A stretch of 64,000 bases of DNA. It comes from Bacillota bacterium (lineage in GTDB: Bacteria; Bacillota; Clostridia; Lachnospirales; Lachnospiraceae). Within the stretch, counting starts at the first letter, position 1. The number at the start of each line of letters is the position of its first letter. The stretch is taken from assembly GCA_023392615.1 (NCBI GenBank), contig JAEVYT010000026.1:11398-75397 (forward strand), written 5' to 3'. This document shows, piece by piece, positions 51,321-59,500 of the stretch. Below the pieces are notes generated by a model. It made no database searches and was not told the DNA's origin. It was given only the letters and a program-made list of their open reading frames with translations. Made by a program: the position numbers and the translations under genes.

Positions 51321-52480
51321 GAAATCCATTAGCAAAAACAGTAGTAGATATGCCTCCTTCCGGAATTAGAAAGTTTTTCGATATTGTAAGTGAGATGAAG
51401 GATGCGATATCCCTTGGTGTGGGTGAACCTGATTTTGATACACCTTGGCATATTCGTGAAGAAGGTATTTATTCCTTAGAAAGAGGAAGAACCATCTATA
51501 CCTCGAATTCCGGTTTGAGAGAATTAAGAGAAGAGATCAGTACTTATTTAAAAAGAAGATGCAATCTGGAATATGATTATGATAAAGAGGTTATCGTAAC
51601 GGTAGGTGGTAGTGAAGCAATCGATATTGCTTTGCGAGCGATGATAGAGCCGGGAGACGAGGTATTGATCCCGATGCCCTGTTATGTATCCTATCACCCA
51701 TGTACTGTATTAGCTGGTGGAACTCCTGTAATAATTGAATTAATGGGAGAGAATGATTTTAAACTGACTAGACAGCAATTGCTTGATTCCATCACCGATA
51801 AAACAAAGGTATTAATACTTGCGTATCCGAATAATCCAACTGGAGCGATTATGGATTATGACGATTTGAAGGAAATTGTAGATGTCATTATAGAGAAGGA
51901 TATCATCGTTATATCGGATGAAATATATTCTGAACTAACCTACGGTAAGGAACATGTATCCATCGCTACATTCCCCGGCATGCAAGAGAGAACCATTGTT
52001 ATTAACGGATTTTCCAAATCCTATGCAATGACAGGTTGGAGATTAGGTTATGCAGTTGGTCCTGCATTAATTATTGAACAGATGACAAAAATACATCAGT
52101 TTGCAATTATGTGTGCACCAACGAATAGTCAGTATGCCGGAGTAGAAGCTCTCAAAAACGGCGATGCCGATGTGGAGCTAATGCGAGATGCTTACGATAA
52201 ACGTAGAAGGTTCCTACTTCATGCACTTCGAGGAATGGGACTGGAATGTTTCGAGCCATATGGAGCTTTTTATGTATTCCCATGTATCAAGAGTCTAGGG
52301 ATGACATCGGATGAATTTGCCACAAAGCTGCTAAAGGAAGAGAAAGTTGCTTTGGTTCCAGGAACAGCCTTTGGAGAATGTGGGGAAGGATATCTTAGAA
52401 TTTCTTATGCATATTCCATTGATAACTTAAAGATAGCCCTTGAAAGAATCGAAAGATTTGTTGTAAAACATAGAAAATAG
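51317..52480 (+). CDS. Class I/II PLP-dependent aminotransferase
   Basis: The 387-residue fold-type I enzyme has SLGVGEPDFDTPWHI near its start, AYPNNPTGA (about residue 175), ISDEIYSELTY and the PLP lysine in NGFSKSYAMTGWRLGY (about 240). The terminal Arg region is GEGYLRISYA. It resembles aspartate/aromatic aminotransferases of the PatA type. The TTG start at 51317 overlaps the regulator's stop by four bases, implying translational coupling. Confidence 0.94.
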   Translation: MRNPLAKTVVDMPPSGIRKFFDIVSEMKDAISLGVGEPDFDTPWHIREEGIYSLERGRTIYTSNSGLRELREEISTYLKRRCNLEYDYDKEVIVTVGGSEAIDIALRAMIEPGDEVLIPMPCYVSYHPCTVLAGGTPVIIELMGENDFKLTRQQLLDSITDKTKVLILAYPNNPTGAIMDYDDLKEIVDVIIEKDIIVISDEIYSELTYGKEHVSIATFPGMQERTIVINGFSKSYAMTGWRLGYAVGPALIIEQMTKIHQFAIMCAPTNSQYAGVEALKNGDADVELMRDAYDKRRRFLLHALRGMGLECFEPYGAFYVFPCIKSLGMTSDEFATKLLKEEKVALVPGTAFGECGEGYLRISYAYSIDNLKIALERIERFVVKHRK

Positions 52481-52498
52481 GAAATAATGACGAATTAG

Positions 52499-52528
52499 TT
52501 GAAATTATGGCGGATTATGTGTTACAAT
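52499..52528 (+). promoter_or_regulatory. Promoter of cheX
   Basis: TTGAAA (52499-52504), 18 bases, TACAAT (52523-52528), 34 bases before the ATG. Confidence 0.5.
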
Positions 52529-52561
52529 GGAAATACGTATTGATAAATAGGAGGTAGTCGA

Positions 52562-53038
52562 ATGGCTAATGTCAATGTCAATGTTGATCATATTAATCCA
52601 TTCATTATGGCGGCAACAAAGATATTTAAAGAAATGTGTTTTATTGATGCCAAAATTGGTAAACCATATATAAATAGTACATCTACATTTGCAGATAATT
52701 TAATCATTATGATCGGATTCACAGGGGAAATGAAAGGGCAGGCGATGATTGCATTTAATAATGAGATTGCTTGCGATATTGCATCAAAGATGATTATGAT
52801 GCCAGTATCTGAACTGGATGATTTGGCAAGGAGTGCTATTGGTGAACTTGGTAATATGATTATGGGTAATACAGCAACGATCTTTTCAACGAAGGGAATT
52901 GCAATCGATATCACCCCACCGACAATTGGCAATGGAACGATATCATTTACTACAAATTATGCAAAGAATATATGTGTTCCCCTAACCTATGAGGAAAACA
53001 AAATAATTGAAATTAATATAGCGATAAAAGGTGATTAA
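52562..53038 (+). CDS. cheX: CheX-like chemotaxis phosphatase
   Basis: The 158-residue protein matches CheX/CheC phosphatases, with one ExxN active-site helix in SAIGELGNMIMGN (about residue 98). GFTGEMKGQAMIAF and an IDITPPT strand are also present. CheX dephosphorylates CheY-P and resets the flagellar switch. A distance of 24 kb separates it from the chemoreceptor at 25912. AGGAGG precedes the ATG. The stop codon lies in the loop of the terminator at 53026. Confidence 0.85.
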   Translation: MANVNVNVDHINPFIMAATKIFKEMCFIDAKIGKPYINSTSTFADNLIIMIGFTGEMKGQAMIAFNNEIACDIASKMIMMPVSELDDLARSAIGELGNMIMGNTATIFSTKGIAIDITPPTIGNGTISFTTNYAKNICVPLTYEENKIIEINIAIKGD

Positions 53039-53051
53039 TTCACCTTTTTTT
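53026..53051 (+). terminator. Intrinsic terminator overlapping the cheX stop
   Basis: AAAAGGTGA (53026-53034) pairs with TCACCTTTT (53040-53048), loop TTAAT, then more T. The TAA stop codon is inside the loop. Confidence 0.85.
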
Positions 53052-53211
53052 CTATATACTTCATGATAAAAGGAACAGGTAGTTGATTATATAATGTCGG
53101 ATAAGACAAGCATAGTTGATAAGTTATTATTTAATAGGAATAGAGAAGCTATGTTCAAGTTTCAACGGTAAAGAAGAAATGGAACAAAGTAGTTTTTGGA
53201 GGTCGTAATTA

Positions 53212-53703
53212 ATGAATATAGTATTATTAGAGCCTGAGATACCGGCAAACACCGGCAATATAGGCAGAACCTGTGTGGCGACAGGAACCAAGCTTCATTT
53301 GATTGAGCCGATGGGATTTCGTTTGAATGAAAAAGAAATTAAAAGAGCCGGATTGGATTATTGGAAGGATCTAGATGTGACGGTGTATGACAGTTATCAA
53401 GACTTCCTGGAGAAGAACCCGAATGCTAAGATCTACATGGCTACCACAAAGGCACAGCACTCTTATACCCATGTGGCATATGAACCGGATTGTTTTATTA
53501 TGTTTGGAAAAGAGAGCGCTGGAATACCGGAGGAGCTTCTACTTGAGAACAAGGCGAATACAATCCGTATCCCGATGATCGGAGATATCAGATCCCTCAA
53601 TCTAGGTAACTCAGTAGCCATAGTACTCTACGAAGCCTTGAGACAGAACAACTTTGAAGGTATGAGAATGGAAGGCCAACTTCACAAATATAGCTGGGAT
53701 TAA
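53212..53703 (+). CDS. trmL: tRNA (cytidine/uridine-34 2'-O)-methyltransferase
   Basis: The 163-residue SPOUT protein opens MNIVLLEPEIPANTGNIGRTC and holds the SAM-knot motifs FGKESAGIPEELL and IPMIGDIRSLNLGNSVAIVLYE. TrmL methylates the wobble ribose of tRNA-Leu isoacceptors. The length is usual. TTGGAGG precedes the ATG, and a bidirectional terminator follows. Confidence 0.95.
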   Translation: MNIVLLEPEIPANTGNIGRTCVATGTKLHLIEPMGFRLNEKEIKRAGLDYWKDLDVTVYDSYQDFLEKNPNAKIYMATTKAQHSYTHVAYEPDCFIMFGKESAGIPEELLLENKANTIRIPMIGDIRSLNLGNSVAIVLYEALRQNNFEGMRMEGQLHKYSWD

Positions 53704-53716
53704 AAACAGAACCAAG

Positions 53717-53760
53717 AAAAAGCACCGCATATCATACTAGCTTTGATACGCGGTGCTTTT
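53717..53760. terminator. Bidirectional terminator between trmL and the kinase gene
   Basis: Bases 53717-53734 pair with 53744-53760 with one A-C mismatch, flanked by A-run and T-run. It serves both converging transcripts. Confidence 0.85.
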
Positions 53761-53762
53761 AT

Positions 53763-55304
53763 TTATGATGCGGATTCGATATAGTTTGATTTATCACTGT
53801 TGATAAATATGATATCACTCCGGAAGGAAAGTATATTCTTAAGGTCATCACGGTTTGATTTTATGCGTAGCTGGTTTTGTTTATCAAACACCACGGATAC
53901 TTTTTTCGTAAATATATTATTGTTCAAATATTCTTCGATCACTAAACTAGCATCATATTTTGAAATTAATTCATATGTAGTCATCAAACCAATCCCGCTG
54001 CCACCATCCTCTGCATGTGTTGTAATCTGCTTTACTCCGATATTAAGTAGTACCTCGACCTTGAAAGGCGTTCCGCTATCTAAAATATCGATAAAGTATT
54101 GACCGTCTATAATTCCAATGTTGATCATAACCTTTCTACTATGTTCTTTTTTTGTAGCAATAATAGCATTTTCAATTAGATCTGCAAGTAAAGTTCTTAA
54201 ATCCTCTACACCGATAATGGTGTCTGTTAGATATTTTATACTTCCCGTTAAAGAGAAATCAAAGTTAATATGCTGTCTACTCGCTTTCTGAAGCATGTAG
54301 GATAACAAATTATCAATCGGTAGAACATTGGTTTTCGTAAGTTGCTTCCCGGTAACCTCATACGTATTAATAATACCGACACGTTCTTTCGTCATATCCT
54401 GTAATTGTGTAATTAATTCTTTCGCCTTATCAATATGCGATTGGTGATCTGTTTCATATTCCGCAGATAATAGATACTCACGTAGGGCTAGTTCCATGGA
54501 AGGGATTAGCTTGTTATCGCTATGTATAATTTTAGCTAATTCGTCATTATGAAATTTCAACTCATCGATTTGTCTTTCTTTATTATTAATGATTTCTTGA
54601 AGCGCTTCTGTTTCTTTTGCATTTATTTTCTCAATGTATTTTTGGGAAAGTCTACTCTTCCACCAGTACAAGATGGAAAGACCGCATAGCATGGTGAAAA
54701 AAACCGGTATAGTGAATACTAGGTAAGCTTGCTCTTTAAAGCCAAAAAATGAGATTGCAAATAATAAATTTATACTAATATAAAAACCCAAATCATTGGA
54801 TGCATAATCATATAAAAATGGCATACCCTTCTTTAAACGTTTGAATTGAAAGGGGACATATGCTATGGACATTTGTGTTATTCCGAGTATAAACATTGCA
54901 ATTATATCAGGTGGGAATTCATGTGTAAACAAATTGATAATACTGCAAATAGGGTATGCAACAAATGCACTTAGTACAAAATATATAGTTGAAATACCAA
55001 ATGAAAAAATTGATACGATCAAAGCTAACTTTGGAGTAACTTTCAGGAATATAACGACAAAACAGGTGAATAAGAGAACCATTATAAGAAAACTGAGAGG
55101 TTTGATGTGTGTTCTCATTAAATAAAATAGGGGCAGTATAGGAATTAACGACAAGCCAAAAGATAGATACACTTTCTTACTAGGTACTATATGTAGAAGC
55201 CTGGTAAAAGTGTAAAAGCATGATATCAATGTAAATAGATACTTAACACAAATAGCAAAAATAAGATCACCCTCTTTAAAGTAACAATTATTAACGGAAA
55301 GCAC
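53763..55304 (-). CDS. AgrC-like GHKL sensor histidine kinase
   Basis: The 513-residue protein has six or seven membrane segments (to about residue 215) and a coiled-coil linker (KETEALQEIINNKERQIDELKF). The likely phosphoacceptor is His in IIHSDNKLIP (about 262). A GHKL ATPase domain follows, with N-box LLADLIENAIIATKK and G-box DGGSGIGLMTTYELI. The layout is that of kinases which sense extracellular peptides (AgrC, ComD). The GTG start at 55304 lacks a good ribosome-binding site. AAAGAGGGTG (55277-55268) lies inside the frame, in front of a possible ATT start at 55262. It is divergent from the peptide gene and downstream of the response regulator on the same strand. Confidence 0.9.
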   Translation of the reverse strand: MLSVNNCYFKEGDLIFAICVKYLFTLISCFYTFTRLLHIVPSKKVYLSFGLSLIPILPLFYLMRTHIKPLSFLIMVLLFTCFVVIFLKVTPKLALIVSIFSFGISTIYFVLSAFVAYPICSIINLFTHEFPPDIIAMFILGITQMSIAYVPFQFKRLKKGMPFLYDYASNDLGFYISINLLFAISFFGFKEQAYLVFTIPVFFTMLCGLSILYWWKSRLSQKYIEKINAKETEALQEIINNKERQIDELKFHNDELAKIIHSDNKLIPSMELALREYLLSAEYETDHQSHIDKAKELITQLQDMTKERVGIINTYEVTGKQLTKTNVLPIDNLLSYMLQKASRQHINFDFSLTGSIKYLTDTIIGVEDLRTLLADLIENAIIATKKEHSRKVMINIGIIDGQYFIDILDSGTPFKVEVLLNIGVKQITTHAEDGGSGIGLMTTYELISKYDASLVIEEYLNNNIFTKKVSVVFDKQNQLRIKSNRDDLKNILSFRSDIIFINSDKSNYIESAS

Positions 55305-55344
55305 AACACACCAACCAATATAGAAATCTTCCTATTTAAAGTAA
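55271..55344. promoter_or_regulatory. Direct repeat in the kinase/peptide intergenic region
   Basis: CCTCTTTAAAGTAA (55271-55284) and CCTATTTAAAGTAA (55331-55344) match at 13 of 14 positions, exactly 60 bases apart. They bracket the divergent start region of the kinase and peptide genes, so they are candidate operators for the response regulator. The first copy covers the internal ribosome-binding site of the kinase frame. Confidence 0.45.
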
Positions 55345-55373
55345 ATTTAAAGAAAAAATAGGAGGACAAAAAC

Positions 55374-55418
55374 ATGAGTAGTTTTTGGAAAAGATTTTGG
55401 GGATGGCTTGGTTTATAA
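55374..55418 (+). CDS. 14-residue Trp-rich peptide gene (candidate signal peptide)
   Basis: ATG at 55374 follows a perfect TAGGAGG with an 8-base spacer. The 14-codon frame encodes MSSFWKRFWGWLGL and stops at TAA. A hairpin with T7 (55422-55456) follows at once, so this is a complete small transcription unit. The peptide is cationic (Lys6, Arg7) and very hydrophobic (three Trp, two Phe, three Leu/Gly-Leu at the end), with no leader and no cysteine. It lies between, and on the opposite strand to, the histidine kinase and the response regulator. A signalling role is inference. It could also be a small membrane-active or toxic peptide. Confidence 0.7.
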   Translation: MSSFWKRFWGWLGL

Positions 55419-55421
55419 GCT

Positions 55422-55456
55422 AAGCAAGCTGCACATATGTGTGGCTTGTTTTTTTG
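55422..55456 (+). terminator. Intrinsic terminator of the peptide gene
   Basis: CAAGCTGCACA (55425-55435) pairs with 55438-55448 using two G-U pairs, extended by outer A-T pairs, and is followed by T7. The T-run exists only on the plus strand, so it serves the peptide transcript. Confidence 0.8.
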
Positions 55457-55471
55457 TTATTTGTAACTAAT

Positions 55472-56257
55472 CTAATATTCATTCTTTATTTTATTTGCAT
55501 AATAAAAGATAAATTCTGTTATTGTGGGCATACCCTTATCAGGATTAATTCTCGCTGTATAATATTTAAGTAAATCCTCTATGTCATTAGTTTTCCAAGC
55601 TTTACTGATTGCATTCTGAATTGCTCGTTCTACGCTCGATTCAGTTTTTCTATATTTTGTACCAATAATATAAGATAAGTTTTGTTCTGGCTTGTCAATC
55701 ACAATCTGAATTGCATCGAGAAGGTATTGAAAACCTACAACTTTGGGACTGATACCGATGTTGTTTAACTCTGCGGTTATTCTGCGAACGATACGCTTGC
55801 TACGAAGATTAGGATCTTCTGTTGTAGCATGAGTTGCTGAGGGTGTCAGCCTTTGACTGTTCACAATAGGTTTCATAATTCTGATAAAATCGATAACTTT
55901 TTTCACAGAATAATCTTCTTGATGCTTTGACATTATGAAATCTGCACCAAGCTGACGAGCTAAATCATAAGTGACCTGGCTCGAATTATTAGTAGTAATC
56001 AGAATGTATGGCTTAGTGTCAAGCGATAGTTCATTAAGTCCCTGTAAAACAGATATGCCATTACCACTGCCGTTATGTAGTTCGAGATCCAGTATAACCA
56101 CGTCAGGTAAGTAATCTTTTATATAATCGATTGCGATATAGGAACTGTTCGTAATCCCTAATAATGTAATATCTTCTAAGTCGCTTATATAGTTGGAAAA
56201 TTCATTACATGCTGTCGTATCATCTTCTACAATTATAATAGAGATATTATCTGCCAT
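55472..56257 (-). CDS. Response regulator with Spo0A-type DNA-binding domain (Spo0A paralogue)
   Basis: The 261-residue protein has a receiver domain (residues ~1-125: SIIIVEDD acidic pocket, phospho-Asp in VVILDLELH about 54, Lys in FIMSKHQ about 105). A linker and a C-terminal Spo0A_C domain (about 155-258) follow. Matching Spo0A features include GISPKVVGFQYLLDAI, SSVERAIQNAISKAW and DKGMPTITEFI. In Spo0A the recognition helix is (from memory) SRVERAIRHAIEVAW; the R-H to Q-N change suggests altered DNA specificity. ATG at 56257 follows TAGGAGG. Its partner is the kinase 167 bases downstream. It is not the sporulation Spo0A itself, since spoIVB and recN neighbours are absent. Confidence 0.88.
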   Translation of the reverse strand: MADNISIIIVEDDTTACNEFSNYISDLEDITLLGITNSSYIAIDYIKDYLPDVVILDLELHNGSGNGISVLQGLNELSLDTKPYILITTNNSSQVTYDLARQLGADFIMSKHQEDYSVKKVIDFIRIMKPIVNSQRLTPSATHATTEDPNLRSKRIVRRITAELNNIGISPKVVGFQYLLDAIQIVIDKPEQNLSYIIGTKYRKTESSVERAIQNAISKAWKTNDIEDLLKYYTARINPDKGMPTITEFIFYYANKIKNEY

Positions 56258-56555
56258 ATAACCTCCTAAAATGATATATTCCAATTGCTATCATATATTA
56301 TTAAAATACAAAAACCAACGAAAAGCAACATTTTTTAGTACAAAAAGGAATATATTTATAAAATTATTCATGTAAAATATCTTATACAGTAATATGTCTG
56401 AATATATTGTGATTTAATAGCTTCAAATAATAATCATATGGGGGAATATGGTTGGCTTGAGGACGAAGTAAAGTGAAGTTAAGTCATAACATTTGCTGAC
56501 TTTAGCTTTTAAATTAACTTAGAAAAGACATATAAAATTATAGGAGGATTAAAGA
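56258..56555. other. Divergent intergenic region between response regulator and giant surface protein
   Basis: About 300 AT-rich bases hold the start signals of both genes. I see no perfect 0A box (TGTCGAA); ATGTCTGAA near 56394 is only distantly similar. TTTAAA with TATAAA, spaced 17 near 56510-56535, is a weak promoter candidate for the plus-strand gene. Confidence 0.4.
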
Positions 56556-59500
56556 GTGGGAAAATCATTTAAACGAATTGTTGTTATGGTGCTTGTTCTA
56601 TGTATGACCATAACAACTGCTACTGAGAATGTATCAGCACAAGTATTTAAAAAAGACACAGTTAGTAGTGGATCAAAACAAACAGTTAGCACAAAGCCGG
56701 AAAAGCATAAGCTAACGAAGAGAGAAAGAGTAATTAAGAAGACAACGAACTCTACAACATTTCAGAATGACGATGGCTCCAAGGAGCTTGTTATGTACAG
56801 TGGAGATGTGCGTTTTAAGAATGGGGAAGGCGAACTATTAGACTATGACCCAAGTTTGGTTGGTATTACTACAGAGGATATCAAGACCAATAAAAGATTA
56901 GCAAGTTATAAATTTCAGAATAAAGAGGGCGATAAAAAGCATTATCTTCCACAGAAGCTCACAGAGGACACCCCGATCCTTATGGTGAATAATTCTTATG
57001 AGATGGCTTTCCGCCCAGTGTTTGCAAATGAAGAAGTGGAAGCAACTGATCTGGAGCAAAATGATAAAATCGATAAGTTAATAAAAGATAATAAAAATAA
57101 TACTGTAAATATGGTTGATCAAGATGCCAAAGAGATAACTAAAGATCAAATGGAAGAATCAGTGTTGGAGGATACAACCAAGACAGATACAATCGATCAG
57201 GTGCTAGATAATATCGATCTATCAGCTTTGCCGGAAGAGTCTGACCTAAAATCCGCTGCTGTATCAAATGAAGAAACAACGGATTTATATGATGAGACAA
57301 CCGAAACACCGACAAAGATTACATATTCTACCAAGGATAAAAACATGCAGGTAGAATATGTATCACAAGATACGGGTATGAAGGAGAATATCGTATTAAA
57401 TGAGAAACCGGATTCCAATGTATTCTTGTATGATCTAAATCTGAAGGGGATCGTACCTAGAATGAATCCACTCGATGGTGGAATTACATTCTATGATAAA
57501 GAAACTGGAGATATAGTGGGCAGTATTGAAGCACCGTTTATGAATGATGCAACCAATAATGCATATAGTCAGGACTTGCATTATACACTCGGTCAAAAAG
57601 AAGGGGAAGAGGATTCTTATGTCTTAGCACTCACTGTAAGTGAAGATTATCTTCGCAGTTCGGATAGAGCATATCCGGTAACTATCGACCCTACTTTTAC
57701 CTGGAATGGTAGTGAGGAAATTTCAGATGTTTATGTCATTAATAAAAGTCCGTACACAGATACGAATTTTTATTCGAGTGGCGTTACTACCTTCTCGGTT
57801 GGATATGGATCTCAAGGGTTGTTCCGAACCTATCTTAGATTTAAAGATTTTACAAAGACAATCGATAATAAATACATTGATAGTGCAAATTTGACCTTAT
57901 ACGAGACGGATAATGGTGGTTCAGGTGGCGTAGTTGAGGCTCATAGATTATTGAAAGAATGGGGAGCATCATCGCTGACGTGGACAAATCGTCCGGATTA
58001 TGCAACCGCTGTTTATGATTCCTATACTACCAAGGGGACAAAAGGAACCGCCCAAACATTAGACATTACAAACCATGCGAGAGAGATAGCGAATGGAACC
58101 TATACAAGCTTCGGTATCATGCTCCGTAACAAAGACGAATCCAGTAGCGGTGTTTATTCACAATACTATAGTTCAAGGTGTAGTAATAATGCATATAAAC
58201 CAAAGTTATCAATCGTATATTATGATGGACCTACAATTGCAAGCAGTGTGACGGTCAATGACCAGTACATAAAACCAGGAACATTGACAACTGTAAACTG
58301 GGCAGGAATTTCATCCCATTCTTTAAAACGAGTGGAATATAGACTGGCGACTTATGATTCAACAAATACTAATGTTATTAACGAGTCGTATATCCCGTAT
58401 TCCTCCTCAACATTAATTGGAACTACGAGCTCAGGAAGTAAGACGGTATCGGGTAGTAATACTTGGCCGGCAGGTTGCTATCGTATCTTTGTACGAGGAG
58501 TTGATAACGGTGGAATTGTGGGAACAGGAAAGGGTGCAACAGTTTATGTAGATGGTACAGCACCAACTTTATCTAGTGCAAGTATATCAGGAGGAACTAG
58601 TGCTACTGATTATTCTAACCTTATTCCAACAATTAGTTGGACAGCATCTGATGCAAATTTTCAACAAGTGGAATATAGTATTAATGGTGGAGCTTATAAA
58701 TTGGCAGGTACTGCTGTGTCAGGAAGTAGTAGTTTGGATAGTACTGCATTTACTTCTGCTGGAAAATATACGATAAATATTAGGGCTAAAGATAAGGCAG
58801 ATAATTATAGTGCTGCAAAAATATTTGACTATTATTACGATAAAGCAGTGCCCGTAATAGGTGGTGTAAGTACCGATCCTGCTACTACTACAGAAGTTTA
58901 TTCAAAATCGGCAACACCAACGCTTAAGTGGACTAATATTACGGATAAGCTATTAAGTAAAATAGATTATAGTATCAATGATAGTACTTTTGTAGATACA
59001 AAAATTAATACGTCAACCGGTAGCATACCAATTCCTAGTGGTAAAATTTCTACTCCGGGTAAATACAATCTAAAAATAAAAGCTACAGATTCCGCAACAA
59101 ATAGCAGTACTCAATCCGTTGATTACTATTTTGATAATGTAAAGCCTGTAGTTAATACCGTTTCATTAACACCGACGACACAAGATACAAGCTATACATC
59201 CAATACGCAGCCTATTATAAAGTGGGACATTAGCGATTTTAGCTTCAAAAGGGTTGAATATAGTTTAGACGATAGAAATTATACAGCGATTAGTACGGCA
59301 TCTTCCGGTAGTTATCAATTTCCTAAAGACATTTTTACACAGAGCAAAGTGTATACGATATATTTTAGGGCGATAGATAAAGCAGACAATAAAAGTGATG
59401 ATGGTGGAACGAAAATAAAATTACTTTATTATTGCGATCCGAAGGCTCCTGTCATAAACAGTGTTACAATAACACCAACTTCCGCATCAGGTGATGTATC

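Noticed and set aside
55374..55418. AgrD-type cyclic peptide precursor
   Set aside because: Too short, without cysteine or serine at the ring position, without the acidic C-terminal segment and without AgrB nearby.
55374..55456. Trp attenuator reading of the 14-codon Trp-rich ORF plus hairpin
   Set aside because: No plus-strand gene follows for over 1 kb, and the next is not a tryptophan gene; there are no alternative antiterminator arms.
55472..56257. The sporulation master regulator Spo0A itself
   Set aside because: Usual neighbours (spoIVB) are absent, a dedicated kinase is adjacent, and recognition-helix residues differ; paralogue preferred.
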